A stretch of 64,000 nt of DNA from Coenobita brevimanus (taxonomy: Eukaryota > Arthropoda > Malacostraca > Decapoda > Coenobitidae), in NCBI GenBank assembly GCA_032717465.1, contig CM064653.1, positions 34,550,659-34,614,658 on the forward strand, given 5' to 3'. Below are positions 45,309 through 54,784 of this stretch, piece after piece (the first letter of the stretch is position 1; each line of letters starts with the position of its first letter). The position numbers and the translations under genes are program-made. The notes under the pieces are model-generated. The model had not been told where the DNA came from and searched no databases. It saw only the letters and a program-made list of their open reading frames with translations.

Positions 45309-45483
45309 GTTCCACTCCACCTGCGCAGCAACTGGGACAGCTTTTACCTCGAAATGCTGATGATTGCTGGTCTGGTAGTCTACTTTATTAACTTCATTGT
45401 GGGAAAATCCAAAAACCAAAAGTTGGCCAATGCTTGGTTCAGTTCACACAAGAACCTATTAGAACAGAATTTTGCCCTTGTTG
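45309..45483 (+). CDS. CCDC47: CCDC47 exon, transmembrane segment
   Basis: This 175-base exon encodes VPLHLRSNWDSFYLEMLMIA, then GLVVYFINFIVGKSKNQKLA, then NAWFSSHKNLLEQNFALVG. It matches the CCDC47 family pattern closely: the W-[DE]-S-[FY]-Y-L-E-[IM]-L-M start, a single hydrophobic helix, a basic GKxKN turn and the A-x-AWF-x2-H-x-LLE-x-NF-x-LVG segment. Start phase is 0 and the exon ends one base into a Gly codon before gtaagt. The next exon, expected to begin with an acidic GDDG-like stretch, was not found before 64000, so the following intron is probably at least 18.5 kb. Confidence 0.93.
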
Positions 45484-45534
45484 GTAAGTACTGTAAAAAT
45501 GAAAAAACAGTGGCATAAAGCCAAGAAACCTATT

Positions 45535-45665
45535 AAAAAAAAAAAAAAAAAAATCAAGGTTCATTCATTATTAGATGCCCGGACACTGCATTTATAGACT
45601 AGATGTTATAGGCAGTGGAACAGAATGTTGAGGATAGTTCCATAGTTGACCAGTTGCTTACATGA
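45535..45665 (-). mobile_element. Jockey/I-like LINE 3' fragment in CCDC47 intron
   Basis: Just right of an A-run (45535-45552), the minus strand matches the last 110 bases of the family E coding region and its stop (the equivalents of FKRSVSRHLK). It is short and decayed. Confidence 0.5.
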
Positions 45666-46916
45666 CAAACATATGAAATTTAAAACCATTATAGTTAATG
45701 CAGACAGACACAACATTCCTCCAGGCAGCTGAAGACACTGCAGTTCAGACTTGTGTCAGATATTACCTACCTTATAAAACAGTGCATTCTGCTCAAACAT
45801 AACTTTCCCCACCCACACACACAAGACTATCTATCTATAGCCTGATGCCCTAATCCCGCAAAGGGTGGACGCAGACAAAACGCCTCCAAGTCGCTCTGTC
45901 ACCCACCATTTGACTACCCTCCCCCCAACTCACCCCCCCCTCCCTCATATACCTCTCTACTCCATCCCTCCACCTCATCCTCAGTCTACCCCTTCCTCTC
46001 CCTCCCTCCACCTCACCTACATACACCCTCTTAGTCAGTCTTTCATTCTCCATTCTCTTCACCTGTCCAAACCACCTCAGTGTATTTCTCCTAATCTTCT
46101 CAACCACATCCACATCCATCCCACAACGTTCCTTCACCTCTTCATTCATCAACCTGTCCCTCCACATCACTCCATATGCTCCTCTCAAGTAACTCATTTC
46201 CACTGCTCTCACTCTTGACTTGTTCCCCTCTTGCAAGGTCCACGCCTCGCTTCCATACGTCAGGGAAGGGATCACAATGCTATCATGCAGTGACTTCTTA
46301 ACTTCCAAACTCACCTCCCTATTTCTCATTACTGCTTTCAGTGTACCAACAACCTTCCTTCCCTGCTGTACCCTTTCACGCACTTCATCCCCCAAAGTTC
46401 CATCCTTACTCATCACACTACCCAAGTACTTGAATGCACTCACATTCTCCATATCCTCACCATCCAACCTCACTGCACACTCTGTGACTTCATTCCTCTC
46501 AAACACCATAACTTTACATTTGTTTACATTAACTTTCAGATTCCTCCTCCTACACACTGTCCCAAATTCATTCACCAAACCATGCAACTCCCATTCATCT
46601 TCACTCAACAATACTGTATCATCAGCAAACAGCAACACCGGAATCTTCCAAATCTCACCCTCATTCATTAGAGCCACCCCCACATCCACTGCCCTACCTT
46701 GCACCTCCTTTACAACCCCATCCATGTATATATTAAACAGCTATGGAGACATCACACAACCCTGTTTCAGTCCCACTTTGAGATCATAGAACTCACTCAG
46801 CTCACCATCCACTCTCACCGTAGTCCTAGTTCCTTCGTACATACTCTTCACAGCACTCAACAATTTCCCCTCCACTCCATATATTCTTAATGCCTTCCAC
46901 ATACCTTGCCTATCTA

Positions 46917-48281
46917 CAGTGCTCGTCAGAAGTATAGAGCGCCCTGCGTCCCTCCTGAGAAACAAACCTTTCAACATTGAAAAAACATATAAATAATGCA
47001 TTTTATTTACCTTTAGTGCTTCGTAGGGTAGCCTTTACGTTTCTTCACGGACCTGAGACGTCTTGGAAGTGAAAGGGCGAGGCTCCTGAGGTGCTGGAGG
47101 GGTATTTTGTCCCAGGAGTCACGAATGGCGGCTTCCAACTTAGGCAGAGAGCTCACGTCTTTCCCTTGGAGACTCTTCTTTACGAGGTACCAGAGGTTTT
47201 CAATGGGGTTGAGGTCTGGGCTATTTCCTGGCCAGTCTGTCATGAATGATACCTCGCAGTCACGAAGCCAATTGGTGACCGATTTGGCCTTGTGAGCAGG
47301 TGCACCGTCCTGCTGAAACACTCGTGCACATGTTAGCTCCAGGTAAACATCCTGATTCACTCTGATGTTCTTGGGAAGTACAACAAGCTTCCCCAAACCC
47401 TTCCCTGAGAAACAACCCCATACCATGAGTGAATCAGGATGTTTAACTGTGCTTTCTACATACCGTGGGTCAAGTGGGTCACTACCTTTGCGTCGATACA
47501 CACGTGCTCCTCTGTTACAGATAACACTAAACGTTGCCTCATCAGACCACAACACTGACAACCATTGCTCCTCACCCCAGATTAGATATTTATTAGCAAA
47601 GGCAAGCCTACGAATTCTCTGGCTCTTGGTGAGAAGAGGCTTTTTCACAGGCCTGTGACTTGTGTAACCAAGCTCATGCACCCTACGAGACACTGTTCTC
47701 ACTGATACCTCACCAAACACTTCCGGGTTGCTCTCCTTAATTTTCCTTGCACTCACACGAGGATTAAACTCCACTGCACGTTTTAAAACATTAACAGACC
47801 TTGGGGAAGTTTTCCTAGGCCTACCAGACCGCGGTTTCTTTGTGGGAACTGCACCACTGTTTTCCTCCCGAAACCGCGCACACCAACGACGCACTGTCGA
47901 TCGTGCCACACCAACCAATTCACTAATTTCCTTTGTCTGGTGGCCTGCCTCCTTTAGAGCAATTATCTGGGATATGATTTCACTCGATAGTTCACGGGTA
48001 GGTGCCATAACAAAGTTGTGAAGGCCAGAACACTGTGGGACACTCGGTAAAAAATGGCGCAATTTGAGAGGGACACTCGGCGGAGTTCCTCTCTCTCAGG
48101 CAGCCCGTGGGCGACTGAGGCGGGAACCAACCAGCGCGTCGGAAGGCCCCAGGCTACCGTGACGTCATGCTCGGAGCTCAAACTTGTGGCTCAATTCTTA
48201 CCCCCCAGAATGGGTGATTCTTTTTGGGCCATAAGTATTGCGCGCCTGGCGGACAACGCTGAATACTTCTGACGAGTACTG
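46917..48281 (-). mobile_element. Tc1-like transposon with clean TA target duplication
   Basis: Ends cagtgctcgtcagaagtat and, reversed, cagtactcgtcagaagtat agree at 18 of 19 bases. TA flanks both sides (46915-46916 and 48282-48283), and removing one TA plus the element restores the LINE D sequence ctatctattctgtc. The element is 1365 bp, somewhat shorter than typical Tc1 elements. Its transposase frame is open. Confidence 0.93.
47013..48008 (-). CDS. Tc1-like transposase, open frame, possible internal deletion
   Basis: The protein cuts and pastes its own element at TA sites. I choose the Met at 48008 (MAPTRELSSEI), giving 331 residues, close to the usual 340; an upstream in-frame Met at 48062 is less likely. 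N-terminal paired helix-turn-helix domains: SEIISQIIALKEAGHQTKEI and VARSTVRRWCARF, then a GRPRK hook. Catalytic motifs: LWSDEATF, FQQDGAPAH and SPDLNPIENLW. There are 35 residues between the second Asp and the Glu rather than 34. The segment YLELTCARVFQQD is about 15 residues shorter than in relatives, which suggests an in-frame deletion just before the second Asp. No stop interrupts the frame. Confidence 0.92.
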   Translation of the reverse strand: MAPTRELSSEIISQIIALKEAGHQTKEISELVGVARSTVRRWCARFREENSGAVPTKKPRSGRPRKTSPRSVNVLKRAVEFNPRVSARKIKESNPEVFGEVSVRTVSRRVHELGYTSHRPVKKPLLTKSQRIRRLAFANKYLIWGEEQWLSVLWSDEATFSVICNRGARVYRRKGSDPLDPRYVESTVKHPDSLMVWGCFSGKGLGKLVVLPKNIRVNQDVYLELTCARVFQQDGAPAHKAKSVTNWLRDCEVSFMTDWPGNSPDLNPIENLWYLVKKSLQGKDVSSLPKLEAAIRDSWDKIPLQHLRSLALSLPRRLRSVKKRKGYPTKH

Positions 48282-48908
48282 TATTCTGTCATAAGCTTTC
48301 TCCGAGTCCTTGAAGGCAGCATACACTTTCCTTCCCTTCTCTAGATACTTCTCCACTAAACATCTTAGAACAAATATCTGATCTACACATCCTTTTCCCT
48401 TCCTAAATCCCCCTTTTTCTTCTCCAACTAGCTCCTCTGTCATATGCCTGACCCTATCAATGAGTATTCTACCATATATTTTACCAGTCACACTAAGAAG
48501 GCAAATACCCCTATGGTTACCACATACTTCTCTCTCCCCTTTTCCTTTGTATAAAGCAGTGGTTCTTAACCTTTTTTCTTGGCGACCGAAAATCCATAAG
48601 ATGGTCTATATGGCAACCCAAACCCTCATAAACTTACTCTGCACTAGAACTGAAACAAACATATGCCATATCATGTGACTAAAACCAAAGTAAAATTTCA
48701 ATATTTTATTGATGTCATAATAAATAAATTTCATTTTTAATATATGTACTTCCTAAGAACTAAAATATCAACACATTTTGGGAGGAAAAAAATAAATCGA
48801 AGATCAGAAAATCAAAATAATTCATTCATGTTCATGACACACCTATATACTCTGACCATTAAGGAAAGTCACTGTTTTGGATGTTGTCTGAGACATAAAG
48901 TACTATAA

Positions 48909-50035
48909 TCAGTGAGATCCCTGGCACTGAAAAGTTTCGATCAGCTTCTCAAACCAGGGTGATTTAGATGACAGACTGCATCTTAGGTCATGCTCAGGTT
49001 GTAGACGGTTTCTGTACTTTGTGAGTGCAGAAAATCCTGCCTCACACAGATGAGTTGTAACAAAGGGAAGGAGTGCTTTCAGGGCTTCACATCCAAGAAT
49101 TTTCTTTCCTTTGTAAACTCTGATCCAGAATGAGCTCAGTGATTCGTTTTGTTTCCTGAAATCATAACGAAGTGTTTCATCATTCTGAACCTCGATGAGC
49201 TGCTCCTGGAAGTAGCTGATGTTCGAAATCTCGTCAGGTAAGTCTACAGCTTCAGTGCTGAAGGGATTTCTTACCCAGGCATATTTCATCACATTCTCAG
49301 AAATGTGGTGAAAAACTCTTTGATTAGTCTGGAGATATGTTCCACAATGATGCTTTGGACCTGGGTGAGACAAAAATTTTCGTCTTCCAGAAATTCACTC
49401 AAAAATGGAATGACACAGTCTTCCCAGTCTCAGTTTTACTCTTCCACAGCTTCAGTTTCCCCTTGAATGCAGTTACCTTCTCTGACAGCCCAACTAATGT
49501 CTGATCGTGACCTTGCATTGAAATGTTCAAGGCGTTAATCTCAGCAAAGATATCTGCAAGATAAGCCACTTGCATCACCTACTTTGAATCAGAGAATCTT
49601 TGGGGCCAGTGAATGATTCTTTTTTGCTAGAAATATCTCAGTCTCGTTCCGCATTTCAGGCAACCGTTGGAGCACCCTTCCTCACGACAGCCACTTAACC
49701 TCAGAGTGGTACAACACGTGTACATATTCTGAACCAAAAACTAACCTCAGAGTGGTACAACACGTGTACATATTCTGGACCAAAAACAGAACACATCCGA
49801 CTGATGATCCTGGAGGTCACAGCCCTAGATTAATGAAACTGACTACCTGGATGACTTCCTGCCTCACTTTCTGTAACTCAGGTGACAACTCCTGAGAAGC
49901 AAGGTTCTCATGGTGAAGGAGACAGTGAACAATCAGCACGCATGGATTTTCTTCTTTAACTCTAGCAGTGAAGTCTTGACGTACTCTCAGCATTGCTGGT
50001 GCACAATCACAACAGACATAAAACACTGATTCCAT
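48909..50035 (-). pseudogene. hAT transposase remnants (SCAND3/ZBED5-like)
   Basis: A core piece near 50035-49817 reads CCDCAPAMLRVRQDFTARVK and HCLLHHENLASQELSPEL, matching the DGAPAM-x-G and CxxHxxxLAxKxL segments of this family, with one frameshift upstream. The C-terminal piece (49373-48909) reads NPFSTEAVDLPDEISN, FWIRVYKGKKILGCEALKAL and LPFVTTHLCEAGFSALTKYR, then NRLQPEHDLRCSLS, the hAT dimerisation region. The stretch between is decayed, with a 30-base duplication near 49693-49760. The BED-finger N-terminus is absent. Inactive. Confidence 0.85.
49690..49790. repeat. Short direct duplication inside the hAT remnant
   Basis: The phrase aacctcagagtggtacaaca, continuing to cgtgtacatattctg, occurs at about 49696 and again at 49742. 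It postdates the decay of the transposase, since it does not fit the reading frame. Confidence 0.75.
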
Positions 50036-52312
50036 TGAAGCCCTTCTTTCTTGAAGAATGAGTCCACTGTACTGAAAATACCTTCTCTGGTTGTGGTTGT
50101 GTGTAATGGCCGACAGAACAGAAATTCCTCTTCCAAATCTTCTGGACCTCGGTACCGTACGTAATCCATGAGCTGGGCATCATTACTCCGAAATGAAAAC
50201 GGTTAAGTTTTAAAATATAAAATGTACAGTACCGGTATGCTACTCCCAGTTGTGTGCATGGTAATAATCTTTTTTTAAACCAAATGCAGCTGCCTACTGC
50301 AGGAGAGAGAGAGAGAGAGAGAATGTAAAGTGTGAAGTATCGACAAGTACAGTAATATGTTAAAAAGTAACAGTATACAACATTAATAATAACAGTAATA
50401 TATTTGTCTCTTGGGGACCTACTGCAAATGGCTTGGCGACCCAAATTTGGGTCGCGACCCATAGTTTAAGAACCACTGGTATAAAGGAACAATTATCCCT
50501 GATTGCCAGTCCTCTGGAACCCTTCCCTCTTCCCAAGCCAATTTACACAACTTCCATATCCACTCCACAACAATCTCACCCCCATACCTAAGCATTTCAC
50601 CACAAACTCCATCAATTCCTGGGGCCTTTCCCAACTAAATCTCCTTCATCGCTTCCACTACTTCCGCCCTACTGATCTCTTCCTCCCTCCACTCCTCTCT
50701 TCTTCTCCCAGCCATTCCCCAACCACTTATACTCGCACTGCTCTCACTCTCTACATTCAACAAATCCTCAAAGTGCTCCTTCCATCTCCTCAATTTTTCT
50801 CTTTTCTCCACCAACAATCTATTATTCCTATCTTTCACTCCCCTACTATTTCTCCTTTCACATTGCCTTACTTTCTTTACCTCCTTCCAAAACAATTTCT
50901 TACTCTCCCTCCATTTCACACTCAGATTCCTCCCAAACTCTTCATCCACTTTCTTCTTACTCTCCTTCACCAGTCTCTTAATCTCTCTTCTCCTGCTCAC
51001 ATATACCTCTCTCTTCTCTCTCTCATCTCCCCTACCTCTACTCGTTAACCATTCACTATATGCCTTCTTCTTTTGTTCCACAGCTCGTTTCACCTCATCA
51101 TTCCACCATGCTGTCCCTTGCACACCCTTGCATCTCCTCCTCACTCCACAAACTGCCTCACACACTGCGACTATCTTTTCCGTGAATATCTTACATATGT
51201 CTTCCACCCCTTCCATCAGCTCTAGCTCATACCTTCCCAATCTTTCTTCCATTATGCTCTGTTGTTTTCTCACTATCTTGCAATTTCTCCACTCTTCTCA
51301 CAGGAGCTGTTTCCTCCTGTCTTCCACTTCGTCTCCTCAACCACTTTCTTTGCAGCTTTACCCTGGCCATCACTAAGTGATGGTCCGAGACTCCATTCTC
51401 CCACCCTCTCAACACTCTTGCATCCAACACTTGTCTTCTCATTCGTTCATCCACACACACATAGTCTATCATTGCCTTTCGTCAACAAGTTCACCATCCA
51501 TCCTCCTCATGACTCTTCATGTATACCTGTGGGTCATCTTATGACGAAAGTAGGTGTTGGCTATTGCCAACTCCTTATAAGCACAGATGTCCACCAAAGC
51601 ACTACCATTCCCATCTACTTCAGCTGGCACACCCCACTGACCAACCACTCCATCCACTCGTACATTCCCAACTTTGCCATTCATGTCTCCATTCAACAGC
51701 ACTCTCTCGCTCCTCTCAAACTTGTCCATACATGCTTCTACTCTCGCCCAAAACTCATCTTTCACTCTTGCCACTCGATCCTCTGTCGGTTCATACACAC
51801 ATACAATCACCCACGCTTGTATACCTACTTTCATCCTCACCCATACAATCCTTGCACCCACTGTTCCATACTCTCTTATATTCCCCTTCCACTTCTTGCT
51901 TATCATCAGACATACTCTCTCTCTTGCCGTCTCATTCTCATTAACTCCCGCACATATACCTAAACCATATTCCCATTCTCTCACCCTTTCACCTTACCAT
52001 TTAGTTTCAGTCAATCCACATATATCCACTTTTGTATCCTCAAGCACCTGAACAATATCTCTCTCTTTCACTTCATCATTCACTCCTCTCACATTCCATG
52101 TTCCCACCCTAAGAATGTCCTTTGTCCGTTCCTTAGTTGTCGACGTATGGTCCGTCTGGGTCCGAGGCGCTTTATTCGTTTTTTTAGTTAGTTCTTTTTA
52201 TGGGGTGAGGCACTAACCCACCACCAGCCCTTTTAGTCGCCTCGTATGACAAGCAGGGATACTGGGGGAGTATTCTTGAAACCCTCTTACCCCCAGGGGG
52301 GCTACCCCTTCA

Positions 52313-53760
52313 CCAATAAAGACATAGCTAATAGTATGTATAATACATGGTTATTATCATACATGTACACCATTGCAAAATTTCAACAACTAAACAACAA
52401 AATTGGCAACAAAATCAGAAAAAAAAAAAGAACAGAAAAAAAGAGAGAACTGGAAGGCCTTTGTAACAACACTCGGCCACACCACAGATCCCCTTTGGCT
52501 TTATGAAATCAGAACACTATCACCAGGTCACAACCATGTATTGTCAAGACCCATGTTACCATCATGCCCAACAATCAACAGTTCCCCATACACAGAGAAC
52601 AAGCAAACATCCTAGTGAACCACTATGCCAGTGTAAATCATCTTACCCAGACTCACTTGAGTTTTTATAACAACCCTCTCTTAACACTCCTACACTCCTC
52701 ATGGGGCAATGTAGGATTGGATGATGGATGGATGGATCTCTGTACAGTCCTTTCACTTGAGCACTGCAAATTCCTTGGCTCCAGAACAAACAGATATCAT
52801 CATAAAGAAAAAGAACTGTGCAAGCACAGGGCCTATTGGGATTAATTTACACCTGCATGGCATCCAGGCCCTCGCAAACATTAGTAGCATTCCCAGGATT
52901 TGGAAACATGGAACAGCCATCACTATACATAAACCAAACAAGAACCCAACACACCCTTGTTCATACAGACCCATAACACTGCTTAGTACAACATCCAGAG
53001 TAGTAAGTGCCTGATTCTTAACAAGCCACATCTCGCATTCCCCTTGCTTCTTCATAGCATGGCTTTAGAATTCTGCACTCCACAAATACTGTACTGGCTA
53101 ACTTCTCACAAATGCATCCAAAGGCAAACTCTGTGACACCTGCACAGTGCACAATCCTTACAATAGTAGAGATTTGTGAAGCCTTTGATGCCATCCCATG
53201 ATGCAAACAAAGCTCCAAAATCTATGACACAAACCTGGAAAACAGTGCCATTTGCTGGCTTGCCAACTATTTATCAGGCAAACAGGAACATGTGACATAC
53301 TTCTTATAACAATAGACATGAGTAAAGCCTTTGATGCCATCCCCTTTTGCAAACTGATCACCATACTCTGCAACACAGCAGCAAATGCCAGCTTGCCAAC
53401 TGTTTGTCAGGCAGACATTCCAGGGCAAGTAATCATCAACTTAAACTTCCCTGATGGGGTTCTTCAGGGCTCTGTTCATTGACCTATAGTACACTTTTAA
53501 CCTATACTGTTTATGCTTAACATTCCCACACCACAAGCACCCACAAACACTGCTTCATGTGCAGGTTATATTGCAGTAAATACAACACACCACATCACAG
53601 ACAGAGCATGCTTACTGCAACAAGACTACCTTAATACACTTCAGGCATTGGTCACAGACAATAGGCTGACCATTGCTCCAACCAGATCCACCACCATACT
53701 TAGTACCAGTGACAATAATGAATACAAATACATTACACATTGATGTACAGTCACTCATAA
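52313..53760 (+). pseudogene. Jockey-like LINE remnant
   Basis: Several frames carry weak but coherent reverse transcriptase motifs: IPRIWKHGTAITIHKPNKNP and CSYRPITLLS (52881-53000), TIDMSKAFDAIP (53310-53345), PDGVLQGSV (about 53450-53480), where GVPQGSV is expected, and a decayed palm region after that. The N-terminal part near 52390-52620 may be connecting sequence. A 55-base SINE 3' fragment (52684-52738) lies inside. Many frameshifts; a very old copy. Confidence 0.6.
52684..52738 (+). repeat. SINE-like 3' end fragment
   Basis: It matches the last 55 bases of the tRNA-like segment at 795-1022 (cctcatggggcaatgtagga, ggatgatgg) and ends in a GGATGGATGGAT tail. Only the tail end is present, so it was 5'-truncated or eroded. 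Confidence 0.6.
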
Positions 53761-53971
53761 AAGAAGTGATACCTCGCTAGCCAACCCCTCCATGTTTCGT
53801 GTGGTAACAGTGTAGCCTTCACAACTTTAGGTGATTCAAGTTGGGCTTTGAGATACTATGCATGAATGAATCCCAATTCAAATTTAGTTTCACTTCCTAG
53901 TGAACTAATGGAGCTATGCTGTGTGTAAAAATGATCTTCACAATATTTGTATATAAAATAATTGCAACATG

Positions 53972-54526
53972 CAGGTATACCTCGATAGACAATACCTGTC
54001 GATGTGATACCTTGGCTTAACGATGGGGATAGAAATAGCACCATACCCCGCCTGATGATGGCCAAGCCCTGAGGTGACGATGGGTTTTGATTTTTTAAAA
54101 CCAATTTTGATGATATATTAGACTGAAATTGTGTGTTTAGGTTGATTTATAAACTGTTTCTAGACTTAGATTAATGTGTTTTAGTCATAGGTGGGGTGAA
54201 CATTGTCATTTTGGGGTGCAGTGTACTAAGCTTGATTTTTTCCCAACATATATATGACAATTTCAGATTTTAATTGTTGGTTTTAGTGAGTTATTTACAG
54301 GTGTTAGGCTTAGGTTAGCTTCTTTTACAGCTGTTAGTCCATTTAGATTGGCTTTAAACTTGTTTTTGGACTCATTTGGGTGGGTTTAGGACTTGGTTGG
54401 GGAGGAAACCCAAGGCTGAAGAACACATCCGTATACTTTACATGTTAAATCTACACAGAGAAACGATACCCCGCGTGACGATGGGTTTTTACTTAACCAA
54501 TTGCTTCGTTAAACTGGGATATATCT
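53972..54526. mobile_element. Putative MITE, 0.55 kb
   Basis: The left end caggtatacctcgatagac and the right end, reversed, cagatatatcccagtttaac are loosely related. Both subterminal regions contain gataccccgc-type text followed by tgatgatgg or tgacgatggg (54043-54060 and 54466-54486). Non-coding. The assignment is weak because the ends are diverged. Confidence 0.4.
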
Positions 54527-54784
54527 GTGTTGCAAGTGGTCAGTCCTTTGACCTCAGTAGATAATCTGATGTTGGACACCTTCATAATGTAGCATATATC
54601 ATACTAAACATGAGTGGATGCACGGAAACAGTTACGATGTCGTATCTACCAGTGATTTCCAACCATTCCCCACACAGTTCAAAGCATTCCATTGAAGTGA
54701 TTACTCCGTAGCCTAACTTCTGACATTACAGTACTTATAAAAATTTAATGTCTCATTACTGACTGGGAGTTGCTAATGTCGGTA
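54527..54784. other. Short unassigned spacer
   Basis: Between the MITE and LINE F. I see nothing recognisable. Confidence 0.4.

Larger units (their letters stand above)
48557..50478 (-). mobile_element. hAT element with 8-bp target duplication
   Basis: Ends cagtggttcttaaccttttt and, reversed, cagtggttcttaaactatgg. The 8-bp duplication gtataaag flanks both sides (48549-48556 and 50479-50486) and its removal restores LINE D. The right subterminal region has a perfect 20-base palindrome (gcgacccaaatttgggtcgc, 50436-50455). The CAGTGGTTCT termini are typical of the Charlie/SPIN side of hAT. The element is 1922 bp and carries a broken transposase. Confidence 0.93.
45850..52000 (-). pseudogene. 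Endonuclease-reverse transcriptase pseudogene (LINE D), in three pieces
   Basis: Piece one (about 52000-50487): endonuclease NGDMNGKVGNVRVDGVVGQW, SDHHLVMARV, then the connecting region with AWWNDEVKRAVEQKKKAYSE, then GKAPGIDGVCGEML. Piece two (48548-48284): GNHRGICLLS, TGKIYGRILIDRV, KGGFRKGKGCVDQIF. Piece three (46916-45850): GMWKALRIYGVEGKLLSAVK, LKQGCVMSP, MDGVVKEV, the catalytic FADDTVLLSEDE, then the C-terminal region TYGSEAWTLQEGNKSR and RWFGQVKRMENERLTKRV. Apart from the two insertions, only a few lesions exist: TAG for Trp after CVMSP (about 46740), TAG in KEI*LGKAPG (about 50635), and frameshifts near 51517 and 51250. Confidence 0.88.
45826..52312 (-). mobile_element. RTE-like LINE D, split by two DNA transposons
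   Basis: A minus-strand copy of the LINE B/C family. The 3' tail is the ctatctatctata run at 45826; the 5' leader ends near 52312 with the shared phrase cagggatactgggggagtat reversed. Removing the Tc1-like element (46917-48281) and the hAT element (48557-50478) leaves about 3.19 kb, equal to LINE C. Both junctions restore LINE C sequence exactly, leaving only the target duplications. Confidence 0.9.
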
